A stretch of 64,000 nucleotides of DNA from Bacillus niameyensis (GCF_001375535.1 NZ_LN831197.1:1968530-2032529), one strand, 5' to 3'. Positions 33,080 through 42,436 are shown, counted from the stretch's first letter. Numbers and translations are program-made. Notes: generated by a model not told the origin, from the sequence alone.

Positions 33080-34897
33080 TTATTTACTTTCCCTATATTT
33101 ATTTAAGTATTCCTTTACTTTTTCAGGATCAGCCTTCAACTCATTACCTGTGTTTACAAGTGGACTAACAGTTGAAACAGCTTTAATTTTATTTCCTTGA
33201 TAGAAATCTAAAATTTCATCCTGATTAATAGAGTAAAGAACTGCTTTTCTTAAATCCTCGCTCTTTGCTACTTCACGATTTTCCGTGTTAAAGAGTAAGT
33301 AAGTCGCCGAGTTACTAGGGATTGATTGTAATTGTAATTTCGCATCGTTTTCCACAATATCATATTTTGTTTCAGGTACACCATAGTACACGTAAATTTC
33401 ACCATTTCTTAAAGCAGATAAAGTGCTATCAGCATCTGCGATAAAGCGAAGTTTAACTGTACTAATTTTCGCTTCACTTTCCGTACCTTTCATATAACCA
33501 GGGTTTTTATAAAGGATTGCTTCATAATCATTTTTATAAGCTAAAATATATGGACCACTTGCATAAAGGTGATTATCGTATTTATCGCCTTCTGTAACAG
33601 TACTTTGGTCACCATAAGCAATATCTTTATTCGGATCATAAGAAGCAACATCATAAGTGTTAATACTTTCAACTTGATCTTTAGAAACAATACCTGCTGA
33701 TTGGTGTGCCAAATAATTTAATACTTGCGGGAAAGGTTCAGTTGTCGTTAATTTAACAACTTGGTATTTTCCATCTTTATTGTTAACTTTTGATTTATCT
33801 GTCACAAGTTCACTAATTTTTGCATCTAGACCATTCTCAAGTGCTTCCTTTATTGTACCTTCACCATTGGATTGCTGTTTATCTAATTCAGCTAGATCTG
33901 TTACAGCTTCTACATCTTTAATATGTTCATGCAGGCTATATGTGCGGTGATCAGGAACAGAGTCTTTATCCTTCGCACGATTTAATGAGAAAATAACATC
34001 TTCCGCACCTACAAGCTCACCGGTATCTTCAACCTTTTTATCAGTGATTTTAGCAAAATTAATATCATCGCGTAATACGAAATAGTATTCTGAATTTCCT
34101 TCAGCAATGCTATGGTTATAGGACAATGAGCCATCAGAAGTAACCTGATCATCATCCGTTAAGTTTACAAGACGAACATACATATTTGTATTGATCATAT
34201 TAATGGAACCATCATTCCCTTTTATTGGGTCAAGAGATGTCAATGTAGATGATGCCTGTGACATAATAAACGGTTCTGTATCTCGTTTAGATTCATCATT
34301 AAAGTCTACCGTTTCCCAAGCAAAGGAACGAGACTTAGACAGTCTAACAGATTCAGGTTTTAACACATCTTTATTAAGTGCTTGTGTTTTGTAAGAGCTA
34401 TAAAGCGGAGCAATATATGCTTTATCAAAAACGAGACGTTGCTCAAGTTGCTTATATGTTTCAACATATTCTTCTGGCGTTTCTGTACTTGCCTTATCAA
34501 TCAATTTATCAATTTCTTCATCTGAAATAATACTATAATCCCCTCCGGAGATGAAGAGTGAGCGGACAGCATAATCCGGATTACCTGTTACAGTTGTCCA
34601 ACCTGATAGAGAAACATCGAAATTCCCAGCATCTTCTTGCGCCTTAAAGCTACCGTAATCTGGTTGGATATTCAGTTTTACTTTAAATCCATTTTTCACA
34701 AGTTGATCTCGAACAATATTTAAATCATCTTCTCCACTGCTCATTCCAAGAATTTCTATTTCAACCGGTGTTTGATCCCCTTCTGTAGCAGTATTGCTAC
34801 TAGGATTTTTTTCTTTTTCAACATTCGACTTTGTATTGACGCAACCAGCTGCTACTAATACAAATGCCAACAAAATGGCAAACAGACCTTTTTTCAT
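33080..34897 (-). CDS. Peptide ABC transporter binding lipoprotein with apparently permuted SBP_bac_5 domain
   Basis: A 605-residue lipoprotein with signal peptide and lipobox VAAGC (Cys19). The domain order is unusual. Residues ~45-200 (IVRDQLVKNGFKVKLNI, GNFDVSLSGW, NPDYAVRSLF, YKQLEQRLVFDKAYIAPLY) look like the normal C-terminal part of an oligopeptide-binding protein. Residues ~207-605 then start with the normal N-terminal part (SSTLTSLDPIKG, IAEGNSEYYFVLRDDINFA) and finish with DLRKAVLYSINQDEI and ADPEKVKEYL, which normally lead into the segment found here at the N-terminus. It is last in a permease-permease-binding protein operon, 23 bp after the second permease. Substrate unknown. Confidence 0.85.
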   Translation of the reverse strand: MKKGLFAILLAFVLVAAGCVNTKSNVEKEKNPSSNTATEGDQTPVEIEILGMSSGEDDLNIVRDQLVKNGFKVKLNIQPDYGSFKAQEDAGNFDVSLSGWTTVTGNPDYAVRSLFISGGDYSIISDEEIDKLIDKASTETPEEYVETYKQLEQRLVFDKAYIAPLYSSYKTQALNKDVLKPESVRLSKSRSFAWETVDFNDESKRDTEPFIMSQASSTLTSLDPIKGNDGSINMINTNMYVRLVNLTDDDQVTSDGSLSYNHSIAEGNSEYYFVLRDDINFAKITDKKVEDTGELVGAEDVIFSLNRAKDKDSVPDHRTYSLHEHIKDVEAVTDLAELDKQQSNGEGTIKEALENGLDAKISELVTDKSKVNNKDGKYQVVKLTTTEPFPQVLNYLAHQSAGIVSKDQVESINTYDVASYDPNKDIAYGDQSTVTEGDKYDNHLYASGPYILAYKNDYEAILYKNPGYMKGTESEAKISTVKLRFIADADSTLSALRNGEIYVYYGVPETKYDIVENDAKLQLQSIPSNSATYLLFNTENREVAKSEDLRKAVLYSINQDEILDFYQGNKIKAVSTVSPLVNTGNELKADPEKVKEYLNKYRESK

Positions 34898-34919
34898 TTT
34901 CGTTTCCTCCTTGAAGTAT

Positions 34920-36434
34920 TTAATCTAATTTAGGATCTAGCGCATCTCTAAGTGCATCACCTAAAAAGTTGAAAGATAGTACAAGTAAAATAATCGCTAG
35001 TCCTGGATAAATCGCCAAATAAGAATTTGTTTCTAAATACGTACTTCCTAGTTTTAAAATATTTCCCCACTCCGGAATATGCGGTTCTACACCTAAACCT
35101 AAATAACTCAAACTGCTCGTTGCAATCACTGCTCCACCGATAGTTAGAGTTGCCTTAACAATCATTGGTGCTAACGAATTAGGAACAATATGTTTAAAAA
35201 TAATCGAAAAATCACTGGATCCAAGTGCACGTGCAGAATCAACATATTCAAAATTCGAAACCATCAAAACATTCGCTCGCATAGTCCGTGCATATGTCGG
35301 GATCGAACCAACACTGAGCGCCAATATTAAGTTAACTGTATTAGCTCCAAATGCAGCAATGATTGCGATCGCTAATAAAATACCAGGTACAGCATATAAA
35401 ACATCAAGTAAGCGCATGATGATATTATCTGTCCTCGGACCATAATAGCCGGCTAATGCACCTAAAATACCACCTAATAGTGCAGGGATTAACGTGGAAA
35501 CAACACCAACAATTAGAGAGATTCTCGCTCCAAAAATAATTCTTGAAAATAGATCTCTTCCAAAATTATCGGTGCCTAACGGATATTCAAGACTAGGCGT
35601 TTGTAAAATCGCACCATAATTATTTTCAACCGCCATTTCATAATCAAAGGTAAATGGGCTACAAATCGAGATTGAAAAGATCAATACGATAAAGAAAAAG
35701 CCAAGCATCGCTGTGTTATTGCGTGTAATTTTTGCCCATACTCCATTCCATTTCCCGATGGTAGATTGATCGTTTCTTATTTTAACCAATAAGTTTAAAC
35801 CTAGTAATAACGCAAATAGATTTCCCGTAAGTGTTGTAAGTAATAACGGAATCGCTATATATAGCATCCATCTTGGAGCTTCATTTCCCCGGACATATTT
35901 AGCTACTAGCAGTAAAACAACAAGATCAAAAATAACTAGTCCGATAAAAAGAAGCATAGCTAATGGAAAAGTATCTGTAACATAAGGTTTGAATATATTT
36001 AATGCAGAAATCGCAATAATAAAAATTTGATTAAGCAGCATATAAACTGAAAAAGTATACTCTGTCTCCCTATTCTCCTTAACCAAGTTAAAAGCAAAGG
36101 ACACTACAAATATATTTCCAGTAAAAACGCTAAGCAAAAGAAGATATCCCCATTTTCTTGTAGACTGCTTAATATACCCATATTTTCCGAGATTTTGTTT
36201 AATAATCAAGGTTACGACCATTTGCAGCAATGTAAAAATCGCGTACAGACAAAATATAACAAATATGATTGGTTTTACGGTGCTTGTTGCAAAGTCAAAA
36301 CTAGTCAATAACAAAACAACCGTAAGTATTAGTGACAAAATCCAAGAAAAATTGGCTTGCGTATATTCTGATGATAATTTCAGGGCATGTTCTTTTTTAA
36401 AACTTGTAAGTTCATTCATGTTTTTCGCCATCAT
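34920..36434 (-). CDS. Peptide ABC transporter permease (OppC/DppC-like) with N-terminal membrane extension
   Basis: The C-terminal ~260 residues are a standard OppC/DppC permease: LEYPLGTDNFGRDLFSRI, then the EAA loop EYVDSARALGSSDFSIIF and the terminal GDALRDALDPKLD. Ahead of it are ~235 extra residues with about six predicted membrane helices, so the protein is 504 residues long against ~300 for typical family members. The start at 36434 has AGGTG 5 nt upstream. It lies 13 bp after the OppB-like gene and 22 bp before the binding-protein gene. The role of the extension is unknown. Confidence 0.87.
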   Translation of the reverse strand: MMAKNMNELTSFKKEHALKLSSEYTQANFSWILSLILTVVLLLTSFDFATSTVKPIIFVIFCLYAIFTLLQMVVTLIIKQNLGKYGYIKQSTRKWGYLLLLSVFTGNIFVVSFAFNLVKENRETEYTFSVYMLLNQIFIIAISALNIFKPYVTDTFPLAMLLFIGLVIFDLVVLLLVAKYVRGNEAPRWMLYIAIPLLLTTLTGNLFALLLGLNLLVKIRNDQSTIGKWNGVWAKITRNNTAMLGFFFIVLIFSISICSPFTFDYEMAVENNYGAILQTPSLEYPLGTDNFGRDLFSRIIFGARISLIVGVVSTLIPALLGGILGALAGYYGPRTDNIIMRLLDVLYAVPGILLAIAIIAAFGANTVNLILALSVGSIPTYARTMRANVLMVSNFEYVDSARALGSSDFSIIFKHIVPNSLAPMIVKATLTIGGAVIATSSLSYLGLGVEPHIPEWGNILKLGSTYLETNSYLAIYPGLAIILLVLSFNFLGDALRDALDPKLD

Positions 36435-36447
36435 TTCTACACCTGCT

Positions 36448-37887
36448 TTAATACTGTCTCATTTTCGAGCGAATGCGTGGATCAAAAAACGCATACGAGA
36501 TGTCAATAATTAAATTTACTAATGAAATCGTTATAGCTACGTAAACAACCCCACCCATAATGCTCGGAATATCTGGGATAAATTGTTTATCAACGATATA
36601 ACTTCCAATCCCACTAATATTGAAGACTTTCTCTGTTACTGCTGCTCCTCCAAGCATGCCGCCAAAAAGCAAGCCGATAACGGTAATAACCGGGATAATG
36701 GCATTTCCAATCGCATGTTTCCATAGAACTTGGTTATAACCTAATCCCTTTGATTTTGCCGTCAAAATATAATCTTCATTGATAACCTCTAGCATAGAAG
36801 ATCTAGTCATTCTGGCTACTGAAGCCGTCAAGGCTGTACCAAGAACAACAACAGGCATGATCATCGATAAACTATTTCCCGGACTATATGTAGCAGGTAA
36901 CCATTGTAATTTAATAGAAAAGTTTAAAATAAAGATTAATCCTTGCCAAAAATTAGGTATCGATAAACCAATTAACGCTAAAAACATAAATGAATAGTCA
37001 AGGAACGAGTTTGGTTTTGTTGCTGATATAATTCCAATTGGAATAGCAATAACAATTGCCATAACAAGCGAAATCATTGTTAAAGTAAATGTAATCGGAA
37101 ATTTATTAGCTATACTTGCTGCTACATCCTCATTTCCTGTGAATGAATTTCCCAAATCAAATGTTAAGATCCCTTTTACAGCTTCCCAAAGTTGAACGAG
37201 GTAAGGCTGATCCAATCCATATATTTGGTTAAATGAGGCAATCTGTTCTTTTGTCGCCGTTTCACCTAATATATTAGCAGCTGGATTAAATGGTGATATA
37301 TATAAAATAGTAAAGACAAATATAGCTACTCCAACTATGACAAATAAACTCATAATTAATCTTTCAAATATATACTTTAAATAAGAATTACTATATAAAA
37401 AGATCAATAAGTACATTGGCAAACCTGGAATCAATGTTAAAACAAAAAAAAGCGGAGTTGACAGCAAAGCTTGAAAGCAACTCGTAAATGTTAGTTTTTG
37501 TACTTTTTGAACGTCTAATTGTTCGTCAACTTGTTCTTGCAATGTCTTAGCAAACTTTATATCCGTCCATTTTTTTATCTGTCGATCCATTTCCTTTTGA
37601 TTAATCTTTTTACCGAAGAACGTTTGCTTCCGAATGTACTCATCTTTAAATTCAGAGGCTAACTGTTCTTTGTAGCCAGATTCTAATAATTTTGCACGTG
37701 TTTCCCTTAATATAGACAAGTACATATCTTGTTTTTGTTTATATAAGTAGTAAAAAAACACCACAACATGAACAGGCAAACCCAAAAGGATAACCCAAAA
37801 TTTATAGGAAGAATGACTCATGATCTTACCATAAACATAACTGAGATTACTTAATAATTTGGGTTGATTTGGAGCTCTTCCATCCAT
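36448..37887 (-). CDS. Peptide ABC transporter permease (OppB/DppB-like) with N-terminal extension
   Basis: A 479-residue permease. The C-terminal ~310 residues are OppB/DppB-like: IFERLIMSLFVIVGVAIFVF, GLDQPYLVQLWEAVKG, FDLGNSF, the EAA loop DYILTAKSKGLGYNQVLWKH and the end DISYAFFDPRIR. The first ~165 residues are extra. They hold two hydrophobic segments flanking a charged, partly coiled segment of about 90 residues rich in Lys, Glu and Gln. ATG 37887 follows GGGAGGGGG by 7 nt; a frame start at 37917 has none. First gene of the minus-strand importer operon, divergent from the ATPase gene. Confidence 0.87.
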   Translation of the reverse strand: MDGRAPNQPKLLSNLSYVYGKIMSHSSYKFWVILLGLPVHVVVFFYYLYKQKQDMYLSILRETRAKLLESGYKEQLASEFKDEYIRKQTFFGKKINQKEMDRQIKKWTDIKFAKTLQEQVDEQLDVQKVQKLTFTSCFQALLSTPLFFVLTLIPGLPMYLLIFLYSNSYLKYIFERLIMSLFVIVGVAIFVFTILYISPFNPAANILGETATKEQIASFNQIYGLDQPYLVQLWEAVKGILTFDLGNSFTGNEDVAASIANKFPITFTLTMISLVMAIVIAIPIGIISATKPNSFLDYSFMFLALIGLSIPNFWQGLIFILNFSIKLQWLPATYSPGNSLSMIMPVVVLGTALTASVARMTRSSMLEVINEDYILTAKSKGLGYNQVLWKHAIGNAIIPVITVIGLLFGGMLGGAAVTEKVFNISGIGSYIVDKQFIPDIPSIMGGVVYVAITISLVNLIIDISYAFFDPRIRSKMRQY

Positions 37888-37932
37888 AAAGTCGCCCCCT
37901 CCCTTTTTAAATTGCATAATTCCGATGAGTGT

Positions 37933-37961
37933 AGTATACTTTGCTCTGGTAAACTTGTAAA
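37933..37961 (-). promoter_or_regulatory. Promoter of the permease-permease-binding protein operon
   Basis: On the minus strand TTTACA (37961-37956), a 17-nt spacer and TATACT (37938-37933) lie about 46 nt upstream of the first permease start. It sits in the divergent region shared with the fused ATPase gene. Confidence 0.65.
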
Positions 37962-38025
37962 GTTTAATTTGATTCTATCATGATATTTCATATTTTCAAA
38001 TAATTGCGATTGGTAGGTGGGAAGA

Positions 38026-39762
38026 TTGGAGCCAATTTTAAAAGTAAATGATCTCCATGTCTCCTTTATTTCCAAGGATGAGGAATTCGCAGCAGTCCGC
38101 GGAGTTAGTTTTGATGTACATAAAGGGGAAACAATAGGAATTGTTGGTGAATCGGGAAGTGGAAAAAGTGTCACTGCGAGATCCATAATGCGGCTTCTCC
38201 CTTCCCCGCCATCTTATATGAAGCAAGGTGAAATTTCCTTTTTAGGAGAAAACCTCGCAAGTAAAAGTGAAAAAGAAATGGAAGCAATTCGCGGTCGTGA
38301 TATTGGCATAATTTTCCAGGACCCGATGACTTCCCTTAACCCAACTATTAAAATAGGAAAACAAATATCCGAAAGTATAATGAAACATCAAAAATTAAGT
38401 AAAAAAGCTGCCAAAGAGCAAGCAATTGAAATGTTGAAACTTGTGGGAATTAAGGACAGTGAAATGCGTTATAACCAATATCCACATGAATTTTCTGGCG
38501 GGATGAGACAACGCGTCATGATTGCCATTGCCTTAGCATGCAGGCCCACTTTACTTATAGCTGATGAACCAACGACTGCTCTAGATGTAACTGTCCAAGC
38601 ACAAATATTGAATTTAATGAAAGATATTCAAAATCGCTTTGGAACTTCTATTATTCTGATCACACATGATCTCGGAGTTGTAGCTGGTATGTGTGATCGA
38701 GTAGTTGTTATGAAAGAAGGCGAGGTTGTTGAAACTGGAACAACCGAAGATATTTTCGCCCAACCAAAACACCCATATACTAAAAAGCTTCTAAATGCAT
38801 TACCACGATTAGATGAGAAGAAGAAACCAAAGCCGGCACCACTATTGAGTTCTGGCAGTCACTCAACTCCTTTGTTAGATGTTCGTTCGCTAAAACAATA
38901 TTTTGATATCGGCAAAGGGAATACATTAAAAGCTGTTGATAACATTAGCTTTCAAATTAATCCTGGGGAAACGCTTGGGCTAGTCGGTGAGTCTGGATCT
39001 GGGAAATCAACAACAGGCAGAACTATCTTACGTCTTTATGAACCGACTGATGGAGATGTTATTTACCAAGGGATGGCACTTAATCGCATGTCCAAAGCAG
39101 AAATGAAGACGATGCGCCGTCATATGCAAATGATTTTTCAGGATCCATACTCATCATTGAATCCGCGTTTTAAAGTAATGGACATTATTGGGGAAGCATT
39201 AGATATTCACCAAATAACTTCCAGTAAAGCTGAACGCAAGCGGAAGGTCGAAGAGTTGCTTGATATGGTAGGCTTAGAACCAGCCCATGCTCAACGCTAC
39301 CCACATGAATTCTCTGGGGGACAACGTCAACGAATCGGGATCGCTCGCGCACTTGCAGTTAATCCAAAGTTTATCGTTTGTGATGAACCATTATCCGCAT
39401 TGGATGTTTCAATTCAATCACAAGTCGTTAAACTATTGGAAGACCTTCAGCAGCGCCTGGGACTAACTTATTTATTTATTGCCCACGATTTATCGATGGT
39501 GAAACATATTAGTGATCGTGTTGCTGTTATGTATTCTGGAAAAATTGTTGAACTGGCAGGAAGCGAAGAATTATATGCAAACCCTCAGCATGAATATACA
39601 AAATCACTGCTTGCTGCAATTCCGATTCCTGATCCAAAAGTGGAGGCAAAGAAAAAGAGAGTTTTAATGTCCGAACAAACAAGTGCTGATAAGTATAATT
39701 TGCGGAATTCTGAACTTGTTGAAGTATCAAAAGGTCATTGGGTGGCCATACCAAGAAGTTAA
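38026..39762 (+). CDS. Fused double ATP-binding subunit of the peptide ABC importer (DppD-DppF/GsiA type)
   Basis: Two complete ABC ATPases in one ~578-residue chain. The first has Walker [10 protein letters not shown], signature FSGGMRQR and Walker [12 protein letters not shown]. The second, from ~residue 280, has [17 protein letters not shown] and [11 protein letters not shown]. Both end in the oligopeptide-type C-terminal extension ([12 protein letters not shown] and [12 protein letters not shown]). It powers the importer encoded divergently. I prefer TTG 38026, with AGGTGGG upstream; a GTG at 38017 lies inside that site. Fusion resembles E. coli GsiA, but the genetic layout differs. Confidence 0.9.
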   Translation: MEPILKVNDLHVSFISKDEEFAAVRGVSFDVHKGETIGIVGESGSGKSVTARSIMRLLPSPPSYMKQGEISFLGENLASKSEKEMEAIRGRDIGIIFQDPMTSLNPTIKIGKQISESIMKHQKLSKKAAKEQAIEMLKLVGIKDSEMRYNQYPHEFSGGMRQRVMIAIALACRPTLLIADEPTTALDVTVQAQILNLMKDIQNRFGTSIILITHDLGVVAGMCDRVVVMKEGEVVETGTTEDIFAQPKHPYTKKLLNALPRLDEKKKPKPAPLLSSGSHSTPLLDVRSLKQYFDIGKGNTLKAVDNISFQINPGETLGLVGESGSGKSTTGRTILRLYEPTDGDVIYQGMALNRMSKAEMKTMRRHMQMIFQDPYSSLNPRFKVMDIIGEALDIHQITSSKAERKRKVEELLDMVGLEPAHAQRYPHEFSGGQRQRIGIARALAVNPKFIVCDEPLSALDVSIQSQVVKLLEDLQQRLGLTYLFIAHDLSMVKHISDRVAVMYSGKIVELAGSEELYANPQHEYTKSLLAAIPIPDPKVEAKKKRVLMSEQTSADKYNLRNSELVEVSKGHWVAIPRS

Positions 39763-39769
39763 CTGTAGA

Positions 39770-39799
39770 AACAGAACCCATCTCAATCTGGGTTCTGTT
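39770..39799 (+). terminator. Bidirectional terminator after the fused ATPase gene
   Basis: AACAGAACCCA pairs perfectly over 11 bp with TGGGTTCTGTT and is followed by TTTCTTCG. It overlaps the end of the convergent small gene at 39783. Confidence 0.85.
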
Positions 39800-40010
39800 T
39801 TTCTTCGTTTACAGAATCTCCTTGCATAATCTGCTGAAATTCTTTCATCTCTTCATTTTTTAAATTAGTGACATGAAAAACATTTTCTTTTTTGAGGCTA
39901 TCCGTTCTTACTCCCATCATTTTTCCTTCAGGGTCATTAATGACTCCCTCGCGCTTTCCATCTAAATGAGGTGTAGTTTGATTGTGGACATTTCTCTCAT
40001 CCCTAGTCAT
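39783..40010 (-). CDS. Small hydrophilic protein, 75 residues, unknown
   Basis: ATG 40010 has AGGAG about 10 nt upstream. The 75 residues are highly charged, beginning MTRDERNVHNQTTPHLDGKR and ending NEEKQNPD, with no hydrophobic segment or cysteine. I do not recognise the family; composition is like other small hydrophilic proteins of spore formers. It is convergent with the ATPase gene and shares its terminator. Confidence 0.6.
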   Translation of the reverse strand: MTRDERNVHNQTTPHLDGKREGVINDPEGKMMGVRTDSLKKENVFHVTNLKNEEMKEFQQIMQGDSVNEEKQNPD

Positions 40011-40166
40011 TACTTATCATCTCCTAGGGATTAGGATGATACAAATAAAATCGTTTATGCGCTATTAAGTTCCTTTTAATTTATTTTTGCAAAAAAATAA
40101 AAAATAATCAAAGACACCTTCATTTCCATATGGAAGTTCCTTCTTCTATTCCTTCCTCCATAAAAC

Positions 40167-40196
40167 AACCTCCTGTTTATACACAAGCAGGAGGTT
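40167..40196. other. Intergenic hairpin
   Basis: AACCTCCTG pairs perfectly over 9 bp with CAGGAGGTT across a 12-nt loop, with a short T run on the plus strand. It lies between divergent genes, so it terminates neither of them. An antisense or leader role is possible. Confidence 0.4.
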
Positions 40197-40320
40197 TTCT
40201 CATAATATATATCAAATCCGACAATTCCGATACTATTAATTAATAAATAAACATGTTATGATGAGCATAACTAATTTTTACAGGCTTAATGTACATTTGT
40301 CTTGGAAGGTGCGTTTAGTT

Positions 40321-40815
40321 ATGGAAAATAATATTTCATTATTCAGAAAAGTAATGGGTAATTATCCGAGTGGAGTAACAGTTGTAACGACAATAAACGA
40401 AAATAATGTTCCTCTCGGACTTACAGTTAATTCTTTTTCATCTGTATCATTAGAACCTTTACTTATTTTATGGTCTATTGATAAAAAAGTTTCGTCGTAT
40501 GATGTTTTTATGAAAACTGGCAAATTCGCTATTAATATTTTATCTAGTAAACAGGCAGATATTTGTGCTCTATTTGCTAGAAAAGGAAATGACAGATTTC
40601 AAAATTGCCAATGGGAGTCTTCTTCCCTCAATTTACCGATTATTTCAGGAGCAGCAAGTGTATTACAATGTCGCACATATAAAACGGTTGAGGCAGGTGA
40701 CCATACAATTTTTATTGGGGAAGTCATCGATATTCATCACGAAAATATAGCGCCCCTTCTTTATCATAAGCGCGAAATGGGGGAGATTCCCAAAAGCTTT
40801 TATTCTAGTAAATAA
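40321..40815 (+). CDS. Flavin reductase-like domain protein
   Basis: A 164-residue protein of the FMN-binding split-barrel flavin reductase family (HpaC/NtaB-like). Visible features are FRKVMGNYPSGVTVVTT, the FMN-binding GLTVNSFSSVSLEPLL, and a late GDHTIFIGEVID with the family histidine. Such enzymes reduce FMN or FAD with NAD(P)H for partner monooxygenases. No partner is adjacent, though a luciferase-like monooxygenase lies 5 kb away. ATG 40321 has GGAAGGTG 9 nt upstream; the longer frame from 40258 has none. Confidence 0.87.
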   Translation: MENNISLFRKVMGNYPSGVTVVTTINENNVPLGLTVNSFSSVSLEPLLILWSIDKKVSSYDVFMKTGKFAINILSSKQADICALFARKGNDRFQNCQWESSSLNLPIISGAASVLQCRTYKTVEAGDHTIFIGEVIDIHHENIAPLLYHKREMGEIPKSFYSSK

Positions 40816-40896
40816 GTGAGTTCAATAAATATTGTTCTTTATGTTGTAAGCTAATTAAATATCTTGATAGTGGTACGAAACGAACTACCACAAACA

Positions 40897-40934
40897 AAAA
40901 ATGAGCTTGGGGGGAATCCGCTAAGCTCATTTTT
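40897..40934 (+). terminator. Bidirectional terminator
   Basis: AAAAATGAGCTT pairs with AAGCTCATTTTT across a 14-nt G-rich loop. It is shared by the flavin reductase gene and the convergent YneR-like gene. Confidence 0.82.
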
Positions 40935-40942
40935 AAGCAAGT

Positions 40943-41236
40943 TTATTTAATTTTGTTGAATATATATTTCACTTCGCTGGTGTCTCCAACTACTTCCATC
41001 TCATACTCTTCTAAGAACCAGGCATCTTGGCTAGTGAAATAAAAAGTCACGCCATTTACTTCATCCTGAATAAGGATGTCCTTTTCTTTACCTACCGAAA
41101 TTCCTAAGAAATAGTTGGGGTGTGCAGTTGGAATACCCCCATATATTTTTACGAAAAATTGAACATAATCTCCTTGTTCCAAGTCCATTTCATCTATAAA
41201 CCATTGAGCAGCTTCTTTACTGACAGTAAATTTCAT
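40943..41236 (-). CDS. yneR: HesB/YneR-like protein
   Basis: A 97-residue protein with the HesB/IscA-related fold as in B. subtilis YneR: MKFTVSKEAAQWF, GDYVQFFVKIYGG and a late GVTFYFTSQDAWFLEEY. It has no cysteine at all, so it cannot hold an iron-sulfur cluster like IscA. The family function is unknown. ATG 41236 has AGAGGTG about 6 nt upstream. Confidence 0.8.
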   Translation of the reverse strand: MKFTVSKEAAQWFIDEMDLEQGDYVQFFVKIYGGIPTAHPNYFLGISVGKEKDILIQDEVNGVTFYFTSQDAWFLEEYEMEVVGDTSEVKYIFNKIK

Positions 41237-41418
41237 GTCTTCACCTCTTCTGCTTTTCAGTTACACATTCTATATTATCGTAGTTTGATCTCTTTTTGAA
41301 ACGAATAACAATAATATACAAAGAGGCGGAATTGCGTAATTATTTGAAATTCCAGGATTTTACCAAATCTAATTAAACCCTTATCGGCGTTTTGACTAAG
41401 AAGCTAAAAATTATTAAA

Positions 41419-41446
41419 AAGCTGACTGGTGTTTTCCAATCAGCTT
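41419..41446 (-). terminator. wrbA terminator
   Basis: On the minus strand AAGCTGATTGG pairs with CCAGTCAGCTT (one mismatch) and is followed by TTTAATAATT. The stem begins 8 bp past the stop. Confidence 0.75.
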
Positions 41447-41453
41447 AGTTTTG

Positions 41454-42059
41454 TTAACTATTTTTCAGACGGCCAGCTATATCAATCATCCGTTTCGCTT
41501 GAATTTCAACAGCCGGTTTAACATCATTTATCATCTTACCTTCCCCATTTACTGTAGCACTTGCCCCATATGGGTTTCCTCCTGTTCCGAATAGAGCAGG
41601 GTCTGTATATCCAGGTGGAACAAGAATCGCTCCCCAATGCATGAGTGATGTGTATAACGAAAGAATACTTGCTTCTTGTCCACCATGATCATTTTGAGCT
41701 GAAGACATCGCGCTTACTACTTTATTAACCAAAGCACCCTTTGCCCATAGACCGCCTTGCATGTCGATAAATTGCTTTAATTGGGAAGCCATGCCACCGA
41801 ACCTTGTAGCCGTACTAAAAAGAATCGCATCTGCCCATTCAAGATCTTCTGAAGTTGCTTCTTGTACATCTTTTGCGGCTTCATAATGAGACTGCCAAGC
41901 AGGATTAGAAGCAATAGCCGCTTCCGGGGCCAATTCCGCAACCTTCCTCAGTCTTACTTCCGCACCTGCCGTTTTTGCAGCTTCCTCTGCCCACTTCGCT
42001 AATTGATAATTCGTACCAGTTGAACTGTAGTAGATGATAGATATCTTAACGTTTCCCAT
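41454..42059 (-). CDS. wrbA: NAD(P)H:quinone oxidoreductase, WrbA family
   Basis: A 201-residue flavodoxin-fold enzyme that reduces quinones by two electrons using FMN. The FMN phosphate loop is YYSSTGTNYQLA, followed by ADAILFSTATRFGGMASQLKQFID and the family-specific GTGGNPYGAS. Length and motifs fit WrbA. ATG 42059 has GGAGG about 6 nt upstream. It stands alone. Quinone detoxification fits the nearby DUF24-type regulator, but no direct control site was seen. Confidence 0.92.
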   Translation of the reverse strand: MGNVKISIIYYSSTGTNYQLAKWAEEAAKTAGAEVRLRKVAELAPEAAIASNPAWQSHYEAAKDVQEATSEDLEWADAILFSTATRFGGMASQLKQFIDMQGGLWAKGALVNKVVSAMSSAQNDHGGQEASILSLYTSLMHWGAILVPPGYTDPALFGTGGNPYGASATVNGEGKMINDVKPAVEIQAKRMIDIAGRLKNS

Positions 42060-42320
42060 TTTTTCCTCCTTCTTTACAGTTGTTTTATGGATTGCATTTC
42101 ATATTTTGAGCAATTATGAGGAAGATTAACCACCATTCTTTAGGACGCTTCTAAAGAATATTTTGTAGGCAAGTATTTAATTTGTTGTGCGAAACAACAT
42201 CAACTCTCATATAAAAGGAAATTTTTAAAAACTTATCGAAAAGACTGTGAATCTTTTATGGAAAAACTGTCATAGAAGTTTAGTTATGATACACTAATTT
42301 TGAGTGATAAAGCGAAACTT

Positions 42321-42436
42321 CATTCAGTGGTTTTTCCCAACTGAATGTTAGTTGAACGAATCGGGCTTTTACTGGCTGTTGCCCCCCTTCTCGTATTCCT
42401 GAAGTATGGGTCTTACAGCCAGATAATGCGGGATAA
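42321..42436 (+). repeat. Structured intergenic element, copy B
   Basis: A first hairpin pairs CATTCAGT with ACTGAATG (42321-42347). The shared head GTTAGTTGAA and CTTTTACTGG follow. A second hairpin pairs CTGGCTGT with ACAGCCAG (42372-42422), and the tail ATAATGCGGGATAA ends 25 bp before the yozB start. Head and tail match copy A near 28.9 kb, while the hairpin arms differ but still pair. Confidence 0.65.

Noticed and set aside
40120-40161. 13-codon minus-strand frame preceded by AGGAGG
   Set aside because: Its ribosome binding site is one arm of a perfect hairpin (40167-40196), and no conserved peptide is recognisable; most likely chance.
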